Assembly: GCF_002836595.1 (NCBI RefSeq)
Contig: NZ_PJBB01000003.1
Location: 3,099,001-3,163,000 of the forward strand
Origin: Tenacibaculum sp. Bg11-29
Lineage (GTDB): Bacteria > Bacteroidota > Bacteroidia > Flavobacteriales > Flavobacteriaceae
DNA length: 64,000 nt
Direction: 5' to 3'
The notes under the pieces are model-generated. The model ran no database searches. It saw only the letters and a program-made list of their open reading frames with translations, and had not been told where the DNA came from. The first letter of the stretch is position 1. Each line of letters opens with the position of its first letter. A program made the position numbers and the translations under genes. Shown in pieces: positions 18,323 to 26,873 of this stretch.

Positions 18323-19405
18323 ATGGATATTATTCACCTTATAATTGCTCCAAAACTTTCACGTAGAGCTATGTTCTGGAAGAAAGTTTTGGAGCAAAAT
18401 AATTTAAGATACCTTCATATTTCTTATTTAGATATTATTCAAGACAATTTCACTTTAGATAGCGAAATAAATTATGTTGTAAGGTTAGAATCTGCAGGTG
18501 AAGATTTTGAAACTTACAAAGCTATATTGTCGTTTTCAAGTACTAAAGAAAAGTTCAAACTAATAGAAGAAGATTTTGGTTTGATTTCAAATTTTAAAAA
18601 TTGGCATATCGGTTGGGAAAAACTTTTAATGAAAATTAAAAGTTTTGAAAATGATTTCCATTTAAATTTTATTAATAATCCTGAAGACATTGCATTAACT
18701 TTTGATAAAAAATTAACTCAAAATTTACTAATAGCAAATAACATAAATTGTCCAGAAGTTTTAAATTCTTCTAATTATGATGAACTTTTGGCAGAAATGA
18801 AAACCAAAAAAATACATCAAGTATTTATAAAACCAAGCGCAGGTTCTTCGGCATCTGGAATTATAGCTTTGCGTAGCAATGGTACAAAAAAACAAATAGC
18901 TTATAGTACAATTAAAAAAAATAACAACAAGCATTATAACAGCCTTAAAATTCAAGTTTATAATAAACCAAATGAAATTAGAGAACTTTTCAATAAAATG
19001 AATACCAATCCACTGCAAATAGAAAGATGGATTCCTAAATGGCAGTTCAATAAAATGAATGTCGATTTTCGAGTGTTAGTTATTAATAAAAAAGTAGAAT
19101 TTATTGTACCAAGAGGAAGTCGTCAAGCTATTACAAATTTGCATTTAGGAAATCAAAAACTTAAAATTGAAGATTTAAACCTTTCGGAAGAAATTATAAA
19201 TAAAATAGAACAAGCAGCAATAAAAACAATGACTTGTTTTCCTGGTTTACATTATGCTGGTATCGATATTCTATTAAGTAAAAAAGGAAAAGTTTATGTG
19301 TTAGAAGTCAATTCTTTTGGAGATATGCTTTTAAAAATTGTAAACAAAAAACAAAAATCTACTTATGAGCAAGAGTTAGAAAGTTTACAAGTTTTTTTAG
19401 AATAA
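18323..19405 (+). CDS. STM4014-like ATP-grasp protein
   Basis: 360 residues with an ATP-grasp core: the adenine/phosphate-loop segment IKPSAGSSASGI, the basic WIPKWQFNKMNVDFRVLVI stretch, and the metal-binding end YAGIDILLSKKGKVYVLEVNS, with the Asp and E-x-N typical of the fold. RimK-like ligases with this core join a carboxylate to an amine through an acyl-phosphate. It starts 5 bases after the WGR protein stop and is the last intact gene of the STM40xx-like operon. Salmonella STM4011-STM4015 is the reference set for the family names; no activity is established. Confidence 0.85.
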   Translation: MDIIHLIIAPKLSRRAMFWKKVLEQNNLRYLHISYLDIIQDNFTLDSEINYVVRLESAGEDFETYKAILSFSSTKEKFKLIEEDFGLISNFKNWHIGWEKLLMKIKSFENDFHLNFINNPEDIALTFDKKLTQNLLIANNINCPEVLNSSNYDELLAEMKTKKIHQVFIKPSAGSSASGIIALRSNGTKKQIAYSTIKKNNNKHYNSLKIQVYNKPNEIRELFNKMNTNPLQIERWIPKWQFNKMNVDFRVLVINKKVEFIVPRGSRQAITNLHLGNQKLKIEDLNLSEEIINKIEQAAIKTMTCFPGLHYAGIDILLSKKGKVYVLEVNSFGDMLLKIVNKKQKSTYEQELESLQVFLE

Positions 19406-19409
19406 TATT

Positions 19410-19493
19410 ATGTATCAAGATATTCTTCTAGGAGAAGAACAACAATCATCAATAGAACGCTATTCGAAAATATTTAAAAGAAGAAAGCTGTAA
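19410..19493 (+). CDS. 27-residue ORF immediately after the ATP-grasp gene
   Basis: An ATG only 4 bases after the ATP-grasp stop opens a 27-codon frame (begins MYQDILLGEE, ends SKIFKRRKL). It has an acidic/Gln-Ser first half and a strongly basic end, with no cysteine. The position is what one expects of a translationally coupled gene. It could be a genuine small peptide of the operon, perhaps even a substrate peptide, or the start of a lost downstream gene, since a DUF3732 remnant begins 34 bases later. I recognise no family. Confidence 0.35.
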   Translation: MYQDILLGEEQQSSIERYSKIFKRRKL

Positions 19494-19526
19494 ATACCCC
19501 AGTAGAACTAGACATCATAAATTTAA

Positions 19527-19739
19527 CTCTTAAGTTTTTTAGGCAATAAAAGAGAAGGTTTTCTTTGGGAAATAGGAAGCGGTTCAAATTATATGGCATA
19601 TCATATATCTAATGCATTGGCATTAAAGTTTTTTTTAAGAGATACTTCACACCCAGTCCTAAATTTTTTATTCTTTGACCAATCAAGATTTGATTCAATA
19701 CATAAAGTTTTTAGAAGGGGAGATGACAAAGAGGATTAA
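19527..19739 (+). pseudogene. C-terminal remnant of a DUF3732 (ABC-type ATPase) protein
   Basis: An open frame without a start codon encodes about 70 residues including FLWEIGSGSNYMAYH, HPVLNFLFFDQ and a charged end. This is the signature of the ABC-ATPase C-terminal region of DUF3732 proteins, where FLWEIGSGANW.GYH and FL..DQPSQVYFP are typical. Here the segment after DQ is degraded (SRFDSIHKV instead of PSQVYFP), and everything N-terminal, including the Walker A region, is missing. DUF3732 ATPases occur in multi-component conflict systems (ABC-three-component type), so this looks like the relic of a lost defence locus. Confidence 0.7.
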
Positions 19740-19887
19740 ACTCTTATTCCCGATGAATGATTAAGTTAAATATAGTTTTTTAGACTTTAGAGTCTTTCAG
19801 TATTATAACTTAATTAACATTGGTGTTTAAATAAGACATCATACTTGAGGTTGCAAACGTTTTTAAATACAATATGAATGATTTTGG

Positions 19888-20290
19888 CAAGAGGAAATTT
19901 TACATAATGTCTAATAATATGACTACAAATATATAGTTACAATACTTATTAACAATCGTTTATTAAAAAAATGATGAACCCATTGTACAGAATATAATAT
20001 TCTCACAAATGCCAAGTTTAATAACCCAAGTAATATAGAGTTTGTATATAAATAAGAATATTCTGGGATGTTTAACATAATATAGAATTATAGTTTACAA
20101 GCTAGATTTCAATAGTAAAACTGAATATGATATTATTTGTACTATAATGTTCTGCGTTATGTAATTTTCTTTGGTAAAAGCGAAATTATAAACTCTCAAA
20201 TTTTCTTTCCTAAAATTTCTTTAAAAATGTAATGAAACACGCTTTACCCGAGACGACGATAGGAGTGAAGTGGCAATGTGTATGCAATGG
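19888..20290 (+). repeat. Dispersed structured repeat, copy R2
   Basis: Contains TTTTACATAATGTCTAAT (19897-19914), the internal block GATGAACCCATTGTACAGAA (~19970, shared with R3), and a full folded core at 20075-20162: outer arms ACATAA / TTATGT, inner arms ATTATAG (20087-20093) / CTATAAT (20142-20148), with unpaired segments between. A second hairpin TTTGGTAAAAGCGAAATT and the tail GAGACGACGATAGGAGTGAAG ... CAATGTGTATG follow. The whole gene-free stretch 19740-20345 consists of this copy and AT-rich flanks. Confidence 0.8.
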
Positions 20291-20345
20291 TATTCTATTT
20301 AATCAAAATTCTATACTCTAATAAAAAAATAAACAATGATAATTA

Positions 20346-21824
20346 TTAAAGTTTAATTAAATAATCTTCTGCATTTTTAATATGCTGTTGCCTTTTTTCT
20401 TGTGGCATTTTATCAAACATAGAAACCAACATTCCTAACCTAGGGTTTTTCTTGAAGAAACCGCGATGCGTATCCATAAATCGCCAAAAAAGACCATCCC
20501 AAACTGCTTGCCATTCCCCTTTTTTATAATTACTCATTTTCATTAAGTAGTTACTACCGCTTATATATGGCTTTGTAGCCATTAATCCACCATCAGCAAA
20601 CTGGCTCATTCCATATACATTTGGTACCATAACCCAATCGTAACTATCTATAAAGAGTTCCATAAACCATCGGTATACTTCGTCTGGATCAAATTCGCAA
20701 AGCATCATAAAGTTGCCTAAAACCATTAAACGTTCTATGTGATGACAGTATCCTGTTTCTAGTATTTTTTTAATGGTTTCATCTATTGGATAAATTCCTG
20801 TTGTTCCATCATAAAATGATTTAGGAATTTTTTTAGTAAATCCCCAAAAATTACGTGTACGTTCATCACTACCTCGACTTTCATACACACCACGTATAAA
20901 TTCTCGCCAACCTATTATTTGACGAATAAAACCTTCCAGTGAATTGATAGGAATATTATTAGTTTTCGCGAAAGTAATGCTTTGTTCAATAATATTTTTT
21001 GGAGTAATTAAACCCACGTTTAGCATAGGTGTTAAAACACTATGATTTAATATAGAATTCTCTACAACAATGGCATCTTCATAAGTACCAAACTCTAAGA
21101 AGCGTTGTTCTAAAAATTGTTGAAACCATTGTTTGCTGGTTTCAAAATTTGTTGGGTATAAAGAATTTTCTGAAAGTTTCCCTATATTATCTGTGAAGTT
21201 CTTAGCTACGTAGCTCAGTGCTTCTTTAAAAAATGAATCTACGTCTGGAAACTGAATAGCGGGTGGTATTTTTTTTGCTGGATATTTTTTTCTATTTTCA
21301 GTATCAAAAGTCCATTTTCCTCCAGTAGGCTTTCCGTCAGGTTCTATAAGAATATTTCTTTTATTCCTTTGGTCTGTATAGAAAGATGTTTGATAGTATT
21401 TCTTTTTATCACTTCTAAAAAAAGGTTGTAAATCATCTTTCTTATTAAGAAATAAAGGAGAATCAAAAACGGTTCTTTCAATAGTGTTTACAGTACAACC
21501 TTTCTCAATTCGTTTCTGAAGCCAATTATCTACAGGGTCTATATAGTTAAGATTAGTAATACCTTTTGATTTTAAAAATGGAATTAATTTTCTAACATCA
21601 GAAATATTCTCTATGGATTCTATATAACTAACTTCAATAGTTTTAGAAGCTAAAAAAGCTTCATAATGTTTCATTGTGGCTCTATGATATGCAATTTTCT
21701 GTTTATGAAAATTGACTTGCTTGAAGAATAGAAATTCTTCAATAATATATATAGGATAACCATTCTCTAAAAGAGGAGATATTTCAAAAAGTTGATGTGG
21801 GAAAATTATATTTATTGTTTTCAT
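20346..21824 (-). CDS. FeS-BCP/PhrB-type photolyase-related protein lacking the iron-sulfur cysteines
   Basis: 492 residues of the deoxyribodipyrimidine photolyase-related family (prokaryotic (6-4) photolyase/PhrB branch). The N-terminus (INIIFPHQLFE) and the C-terminal FAD-domain blocks are typical: LEGFIRQIIGWREFIRG, GYCHHIERLMVLGNFMML, VYRWFMELFIDSYDWVMVPNVYGMSQFADGG, KPYISGSNYLMKMSNY, and GLFWRFMDTHRG. Relatives bind a 4Fe-4S cluster with four cysteines: one N-terminal to the HHI.RLM block and three between the KMS.Y segment and the LYW block. Here those positions carry other residues (SNYKKGEWQAVWDGLFW), and only three cysteines exist in the whole protein, at other sites. It directly follows the DUF2256 gene on the same strand. 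Confidence 0.85.
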   Translation of the reverse strand: MKTINIIFPHQLFEISPLLENGYPIYIIEEFLFFKQVNFHKQKIAYHRATMKHYEAFLASKTIEVSYIESIENISDVRKLIPFLKSKGITNLNYIDPVDNWLQKRIEKGCTVNTIERTVFDSPLFLNKKDDLQPFFRSDKKKYYQTSFYTDQRNKRNILIEPDGKPTGGKWTFDTENRKKYPAKKIPPAIQFPDVDSFFKEALSYVAKNFTDNIGKLSENSLYPTNFETSKQWFQQFLEQRFLEFGTYEDAIVVENSILNHSVLTPMLNVGLITPKNIIEQSITFAKTNNIPINSLEGFIRQIIGWREFIRGVYESRGSDERTRNFWGFTKKIPKSFYDGTTGIYPIDETIKKILETGYCHHIERLMVLGNFMMLCEFDPDEVYRWFMELFIDSYDWVMVPNVYGMSQFADGGLMATKPYISGSNYLMKMSNYKKGEWQAVWDGLFWRFMDTHRGFFKKNPRLGMLVSMFDKMPQEKRQQHIKNAEDYLIKL

Positions 21825-21956
21825 TTATGCTTTATTTCTTCTACAACGTTCACTACAATACTTTACTTCTTCCCAATTCTTTTTCCATTTTTTTCGCCAC
21901 GTAAATGGTCGTCCGCAAACCAAACATATCTTTTGAGGTAAATGCTCTTTCTTCAT
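21825..21956 (-). CDS. DUF2256 small zinc-ribbon-like protein
   Basis: 43 residues with two Cys pairs, ICLVCGRPF (C-x2-C) and YCSERC (C-x3-C), around the conserved basic, Trp-rich centre [14 protein letters not shown]. This matches DUF2256, a tiny protein often encoded next to photolyase/cryptochrome genes. The ATG overlaps the stop of the upstream photolyase gene (ATGA, 21953-21956), and its stop directly abuts the start of the next photolyase-related gene, so the three are translationally linked. A zinc-binding role is inferred from the cysteines. Confidence 0.88.
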   Translation of the reverse strand: MKKEHLPQKICLVCGRPFTWRKKWKKNWEEVKYCSERCRRNKA

Positions 21957-23413
21957 CGGTTTTTATTTACGTGAGTTGCTAAAATTCTATTTTTTTCAGC
22001 ACTAACTGCTGGATGTTTTTTATGCCCCCAAATTTTATCTCTTGCTAACTTAGCACTTGCTTTAAGATCTACTATCGGAGCAGGGTAATCTATTCCTATA
22101 GTTACACCACAAAAGGTTTGCTCCATAAGGCTCATTGTCCAAGGTTCATGTATATATGCTTCTGGAACATTTGCTAATTCAGGAATCCATTTTTTTATAA
22201 AAACACCATTCGGATCATGTTCTTCTGAATTTTTTACAGGATTATAAAGGCGCACTGTATTAATACCTGTTGTTCCTGCTTGCATTTGAAATTGAGGATA
22301 ATGAATACCTGGTTCATAATCTAAAAATTGACAAGCTAAATGGTATACACCATCTCTCCAATCTTGATCTAAATTTAAGGTTAAAAAAGAAACGACCATT
22401 GCGCGCATTCTAAAATTAATCCATCCTGTTTGTTCTACAGCACGCATACACGCATCTATAAGTGGATATCCTGTTTGTCCTGTTTTCCAAGCTTTAATAA
22501 AGAACTCGTTTTTTTTGTGTTCTAGTAATTCATAGCCCTTGTTTACACAAAGTGTTTCATAAGTACATTCTACTTCAAATTTTTGTATGAAATGACAATG
22601 CCAATGTAAACGCGTTAGCATTCCAGAAAAGGCACGATTATTTGCTGTTCCATTAGGGTGCGTACCAACAAAATGAAAGACTTGTTTGATGCTTATATTT
22701 CCCCAAGCGAAATAAGGAGATAATCGACTACAAGCTATTCTACTTTCCGTAGGTTTAGATATATGTCTATGGTAATTAAATCCTCTTTTTTGAGTGAAAG
22801 ATTTAAGGTAACGCCAGGCGTTTTCTTCGCCTGCAGGTTGATAGTGTTTAGGATAATTTTCTAGCTTAGATACTAATTTTTGAGGTAATATATATGAATG
22901 TTCTAATTTATTAAGTTTTGAAACTGAATAGTTATTTTTTAGAAGAGGTGTGTGCATTGTAGCATGCCATCTCTTATTCCAAGTGTCTCTATTTTTAAGG
23001 CCTCTTATAATACCATCACGTTGGCTTTCTTCCCAATAAATATTGTTTTTAATACAAAATTCGTTGATTTTTTTATCACGTTGCCAAGTTTTTCTTATAC
23101 CACTTTCTTGATAACTAAAAAGTTGTTGAATACTGTAATGTTTATTAAGAAAATTAAAAATATCAATAGCTTCTCCATAAAACACATCCACGTTACGATT
23201 ATAGTTTTCTAAACCCTTATTAAGTGATTTTAGGGAATGGTATACAAACTGTAAATGTCTAGGGCTAGTATCTGGATATTTAATAATACTGGGTTCAAAA
23301 AAGTAAATTATAATATAGGGAATACCTTTTTGTTCTGCTTTATGCAAAGGTTCGTGATCTTGTAGCCTAAGATCTCGTTTTAACCAAACTATATTTACGG
23401 GTTTTATATTCAA
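21953..23413 (-). CDS. Cryptochrome/photolyase family protein
   Basis: 486 residues. The N-terminal photolyase alpha/beta domain starts [18 protein letters not shown]. The C-terminal FAD domain has [73 protein letters not shown], and [39 protein letters not shown], all standard photolyase/cryptochrome blocks. The start is a TTG codon at 23413; no ATG fits, since the next in-frame Met would delete the N-terminal domain. Substrate class (CPD repair or cryptochrome) cannot be told from sequence. First gene of the photolyase-DUF2256-photolyase set, with a dead TIGR03643-like gene just upstream. Confidence 0.88.
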   Translation of the reverse strand: MNIKPVNIVWLKRDLRLQDHEPLHKAEQKGIPYIIIYFFEPSIIKYPDTSPRHLQFVYHSLKSLNKGLENYNRNVDVFYGEAIDIFNFLNKHYSIQQLFSYQESGIRKTWQRDKKINEFCIKNNIYWEESQRDGIIRGLKNRDTWNKRWHATMHTPLLKNNYSVSKLNKLEHSYILPQKLVSKLENYPKHYQPAGEENAWRYLKSFTQKRGFNYHRHISKPTESRIACSRLSPYFAWGNISIKQVFHFVGTHPNGTANNRAFSGMLTRLHWHCHFIQKFEVECTYETLCVNKGYELLEHKKNEFFIKAWKTGQTGYPLIDACMRAVEQTGWINFRMRAMVVSFLTLNLDQDWRDGVYHLACQFLDYEPGIHYPQFQMQAGTTGINTVRLYNPVKNSEEHDPNGVFIKKWIPELANVPEAYIHEPWTMSLMEQTFCGVTIGIDYPAPIVDLKASAKLARDKIWGHKKHPAVSAEKNRILATHVNKNR

Positions 23414-23541
23414 AAATGTAATTTTTTTACAGTTTTTCCTAACAGGAAAAAGAAGGGGAGTAGTCTTTTATAGAAAATACCCTTTTCACTTCATTATCAC
23501 TTGTTATTTTAAAGGTAAACACGTTTTTATGTCATTTTGTA

Positions 23542-23811
23542 TTAAAGTTTGCTAATTTTATTATCGAAAATTTCGCGTTGCTTTGTGCATTTAAAACGAG
23601 TTATATCTTGACTTTTTTTTAAAATTTTTGTGCTTACACCACTATGTACACGTTTTCTCCAACGTTTAAAATTAGACTACTTAAGGTTTCCATGCATTAA
23701 CTTAATAGCTTCTTTTTTGGGAATACCAAACTGAAATGTTATGGCTTCAAAAAGTATTCAATCTTTCCTAGCCATTTATATAATTCGGTCAGTTGTCTTT
23801 ATGTAAAGTTG
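23542..23811 (-). pseudogene. TIGR03643/DUF2805-like gene with three nonsense mutations
   Basis: One reading frame on the minus strand still spells a TIGR03643-like protein (DRII-stop-MARKD-stop-ILFEAITFQFGIPKKEAIKLM ... LK-stop-SNFKRWRKRVHSGVS ... KILKK ... ITRFKCTKQREIFDNKISKL), interrupted by three in-frame stops. Family members read roughly DRIIEMAWEDRTPFEAI and LKPSSF at those places, so each stop replaces a conserved residue by a point change without a frameshift. The family is commonly encoded beside photolyase and DUF2256 genes in Bacteroidota, which supports the call. This accounts for most of the gap 23414-23827. Confidence 0.78.
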
Positions 23812-23827
23812 TTTTCTTCTACAATTT

Positions 23828-24232
23828 CTAAACTACTTTTTCCCATATTTGATCTGCGTTTAAATAAAAACTTCCTAATGAATTAAAGTTACATTCGTTT
23901 GGTGCGATAATAGACAAAAAATTACCATCATTTTCACGTTCGTACAAATGATAATGTTGACCAATAATAGGCTCAAAAGATAATTTAGCATCGTGTACTA
24001 ATTTATTATCCTCAAACTCTTGTATCAAGAGGTCATATTGTTCTTTAATTTCTTTAAACCTAGTTTGAACTTTATGGTTTAGCTTATTAACACTTCTATT
24101 TTTCCAAGCAATAGTATCTGTAGTAGTAATAACAGGAGCGCCAACACTTGTTGCATAGGGTTTTAAATAAGCATCATACTTTTGAGTCTCTGTATTATAA
24201 ACAACATTATCGGGTTTCTTATCTTCTGTCAT
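23828..24232 (-). CDS. DUF2452 family protein
   Basis: 134 residues, cytoplasmic. It fits DUF2452: KPDNVVYN at the start, LKPYATSVGAPVI, TIAWKNRSVNKLNHKVQTRF, and the C-terminal FEPIIGQHYHLYER ... LSIIAPNEC segment, which is well conserved in Bacteroidota. Function is unknown. It follows the small gene at 24234-24398 with one base between, and belongs to the same minus-strand group as the photolyase genes. Confidence 0.85.
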   Translation of the reverse strand: MTEDKKPDNVVYNTETQKYDAYLKPYATSVGAPVITTTDTIAWKNRSVNKLNHKVQTRFKEIKEQYDLLIQEFEDNKLVHDAKLSFEPIIGQHYHLYERENDGNFLSIIAPNECNFNSLGSFYLNADQIWEKVV

Positions 24233-24233
24233 T

Positions 24234-24398
24234 TTATTTTAGCTTCTCTAATTGTTTCATAATTTCTTCAGCTTGATAAACTTTTTGATCACTTAACTTT
24301 CTATTAGTTGAAGAAAGACTATGTGCCTCTTTGGTTAACTTTTGATATTCGTCGTATAACTTGTCTTTTTGTGATTTTTTTTTAAATAATCCAAACAT
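24234..24398 (-). CDS. Lacal_2735-type small coiled protein
   Basis: 54 residues from the ATG at 24398 (MFGLFKKKSQKDKLYDEYQ); an in-frame ATG 30 bases upstream would add ten residues not typical of the family. The sequence is a highly charged helix (LTKEAHSLSSTNRKLSDQKVYQAEEIMKQLEKL). Very similar short proteins with the same MFGLFKKK start are common in Flavobacteriaceae under the name Lacal_2735 family. Function is unknown. Confidence 0.8.
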   Translation of the reverse strand: MFGLFKKKSQKDKLYDEYQKLTKEAHSLSSTNRKLSDQKVYQAEEIMKQLEKLK

Positions 24399-24726
24399 AA
24401 TAGTATATTTTAGAAAAGTATATATCAATTGATTTATGTAAATATATAAAATGTTTAACGTTTTCGATTAATAATTAAACAAAATTATTTCACATGAACT
24501 GAACAATCTAGGAGTGAAGTAATTATTTTCCTAGAACATAGTTTATTTAAGGACTTATCTCAATCAGACAATAATATTTTTATAAATAAAAAAGTGAGTT
24601 TAGTTCCAAGCTTATATAATTGAAAAATTACAATATCTACAAACACAATTCCTGAATTAAGTAAATATGATTGATGAACTAAAATATATTAAAGTCACAA
24701 TATTTATTTAGAATTACATATTTAAA

Positions 24727-24816
24727 AAATGATGAACCATTGTACAGAATATTAAATTCTCATGAATGCCTAAAACACCAATTATAATCCCCCCCAGTAA
24801 TATGTGTATGGAATGC
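24727..24816 (+). repeat. Dispersed structured repeat, partial copy R3
   Basis: Matches the internal block of R2 (AAAAATGATGAACCATTGTACAGAATATTAAATTCTCATGAATGCC, cited here by position 24727-24770) and then jumps to the repeat tail (GTAATATGTGTATGGAATGC, to 24816). The folded core is missing, so this is a deleted copy. A weak tail-like fragment (AGGAGTGAAG) lies at 24510. The rest of the gene-free stretch 24399-24949 is AT-rich and shows nothing else. Confidence 0.6.
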
Positions 24817-24949
24817 TTAATTATCTTTAATAGTTTACTGAAATCCATAAATATTGATCCTATTAAGTAATAATGGTATTAAAAAATCAGGTTAATAGTT
24901 TTAACGAGCTGATTATTTATTGAAAAATCATATAGTTAATGCTAATAAC

Positions 24950-26305
24950 CTAAAAAAAGTCAGAGGAATACTGAGATTTACCAATGTTATTACTTTGAGC
25001 TATTTTTTTAATAGCAATACTCATTTCGATATCATTATTAAAAATGCTATTTAATACATTGGTAATCTCTTTTGTTATTTCAGTATTAGAATACCCGGTT
25101 AAGGTAATACTTTTGTCTTTAGTTTGATGAAGTTTGAAACCTGCTAAAGGTAAATGAGACACACCATTTGAGATATCAATGGTATTAATTTTTATACCAG
25201 ATTTTGAATAAAAAACAATCGGATTCCTTGCTTCTAAGTCTACTAAAAAAGGAACTCCTTTTTCAATTTTTAAACTGCAAAAATCACCCGTTCTGTAACG
25301 AATTAAAGGTAAAAACGGATTACTTCCTCCTGTAACCACCAATTCTCCTCTTTGGCCGTATGGTAGTAGTTCATCTTTATTAGCATCAAAAATTTCTAAG
25401 TATAAATCAGATCTAATCGCTTTATGACCGCTTTTGGTTGCATAGGCAATATTTCTACATTCGGTTAAAGAATACACATCTATAACAGGACATTTAAAAT
25501 AATCTTCTAATTGTTTTTTAGTCCCTTCTGTTAATTCCATTGCAGATGAAATTAAAGCTCGTGGTGTTATATTTGGTTTTAAATCTAATAAAGCCATAAA
25601 AGCAATAGGATCACCCGTAAGAATTTGAGGGTTATATTTTTCCAAGTACTTATTTGAATCTTCGGGCTTATTCCATTCGGATGCATTTAAGTTGATTTTT
25701 AAGATGCCCGCACCTTTTAAATAGGTCGATAAAGAAGCAAAAGTTAATGTTTTTGCTTGAGCACATATTAATGCAATAGCGGTGGTGTTTTTATCAGCAT
25801 CTATTGTAATTTTATAATCTTTTAAGACAGATTCAATTTGTGGTATCCAATTGGCTTGAGAAACAGCATCAAAAAGTACATCTAATTTTGGTCCTGTTGA
25901 ACCAGAAGTATGGTATACTAACAGTTTATTTAGATCCGCTTCATTAGACACAAAAAAATGTGGATATTCTCTAATATCTGCTCTAGATGTTGTAGGGTAT
26001 ACTTCTAATTTACAGCCTTTTTTATTATAAAAAGGTACAGTTTTGGAGCACCAAGTTAAATATTCCATTAACCATAATGGTTTTTTACCTTCCTCCCAAA
26101 ATATTTTTTCTTTACATTGCTCTGTACTATATTTAGTAACCTTTTCAAGATCGTTTTCATTTAATCTATCACCACTTTTAAAATTAAATTTGGGAGCAAA
26201 TTCATCTTGTCTAAGTGTATTAAGAAAACTTAAATCATGGAGTAAGGGAAAGCGCTCTAAATCAGTTAAAGCTATTTGCGGGCTGCTATTCTCGTCCATA
26301 AGCAT
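24950..26305 (-). CDS. AMP-forming acyl-adenylate ligase, PaaK-like
   Basis: About 451 residues. Adenylate-forming motifs are present: the phosphate loop YHTSGSTGPKLDV (A3), VYSLTECRNIAYA (A5) and PLIRYRTGDFC (A7). The order and spacing resemble phenylacetate-CoA-ligase-type enzymes, but the protein is divergent, and no carrier protein or CoA-pathway gene is nearby. Start codons: an in-frame GTG at 26317 and ATGs at 26305 and 26299; the ATGs are preferred, giving a 14-20 base overlap with the upstream gene. Last gene of the MoxR/vWA operon. In this setting it may adenylate a protein or small molecule rather than serve CoA metabolism (inference). Confidence 0.82.
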   Translation of the reverse strand: MLMDENSSPQIALTDLERFPLLHDLSFLNTLRQDEFAPKFNFKSGDRLNENDLEKVTKYSTEQCKEKIFWEEGKKPLWLMEYLTWCSKTVPFYNKKGCKLEVYPTTSRADIREYPHFFVSNEADLNKLLVYHTSGSTGPKLDVLFDAVSQANWIPQIESVLKDYKITIDADKNTTAIALICAQAKTLTFASLSTYLKGAGILKINLNASEWNKPEDSNKYLEKYNPQILTGDPIAFMALLDLKPNITPRALISSAMELTEGTKKQLEDYFKCPVIDVYSLTECRNIAYATKSGHKAIRSDLYLEIFDANKDELLPYGQRGELVVTGGSNPFLPLIRYRTGDFCSLKIEKGVPFLVDLEARNPIVFYSKSGIKINTIDISNGVSHLPLAGFKLHQTKDKSITLTGYSNTEITKEITNVLNSIFNNDIEMSIAIKKIAQSNNIGKSQYSSDFF

Positions 26306-26873
26306 TTGCCGCTTCACGGGCTTTTTTTTCTGCCATTTCTTTTTTTATTTTCATAACTCTTTCATGAGCATTATAAGAGTCTTCTATAACTTTATGACGA
26401 TCTACGCTACTTAGTGAAGATAATTTATCAGCAGCTTCTTCTAAGTTTTCATTACTAGGTAAAACCTCACAACATTTCAATAATAAACGAACCATTTCTT
26501 CCGCACGCTCTTCATCATTAACCCATTTTTTGAAGTTTACATAAGCCGAAGTATTACTTAATTCTTCAAACCAAAAAACATATAATTTGTCTACAATACT
26601 AGGGGTATTGGCAAAACAATGATGGTTAAGCAACCAAATTGAAATATGAATTGCTTTCCAATGATTATCATCTATACCTTTTAAATCACCATCACCTGGA
26701 ATATTGAAATCATTATTTAAAAAATCATTATTCACAAGTCGGTAAGTATCATAAATTAAAGCGGAAGAATTGATACCTTTTTCAATTATAAAAATGGATG
26801 ATTTTAAAAAAGCATCAGGACACTTTCTTAGGTGTGTAACCAATTCAAAAACGTCATATTTTTTCATAGGCAT
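26286..26873 (-). CDS. Unrecognised helical protein of the MoxR/vWA cluster
   Basis: About 195 residues from the ATG at 26873 (MPMKKYDVFELVTHLRKCP); an earlier in-frame ATG at 26900 would deepen the overlap with the vWA gene to 47 bases. The sequence looks all-helical: NHWKAIHISIWLLNHHCF, FFEEL-type aromatic stretches, and a charged coiled-coil end (AHERVMKIKKEMAEKKAREAANAYG). I recognise no domain. It overlaps both neighbours, so it belongs tightly to the operon and probably works in the same complex. Confidence 0.75.
   Translation of the reverse strand: MPMKKYDVFELVTHLRKCPDAFLKSSIFIIEKGINSSALIYDTYRLVNNDFLNNDFNIPGDGDLKGIDDNHWKAIHISIWLLNHHCFANTPSIVDKLYVFWFEELSNTSAYVNFKKWVNDEERAEEMVRLLLKCCEVLPSNENLEEAADKLSSLSSVDRHKVIEDSYNAHERVMKIKKEMAEKKAREAANAYGRE

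Noticed and set aside
23414..24232. Recoding of stop codons in the TIGR03643-like frame
   Set aside because: Three different stops (TAA, TGA, TAG) in 270 bases, with no start codon context, are better explained by decay.
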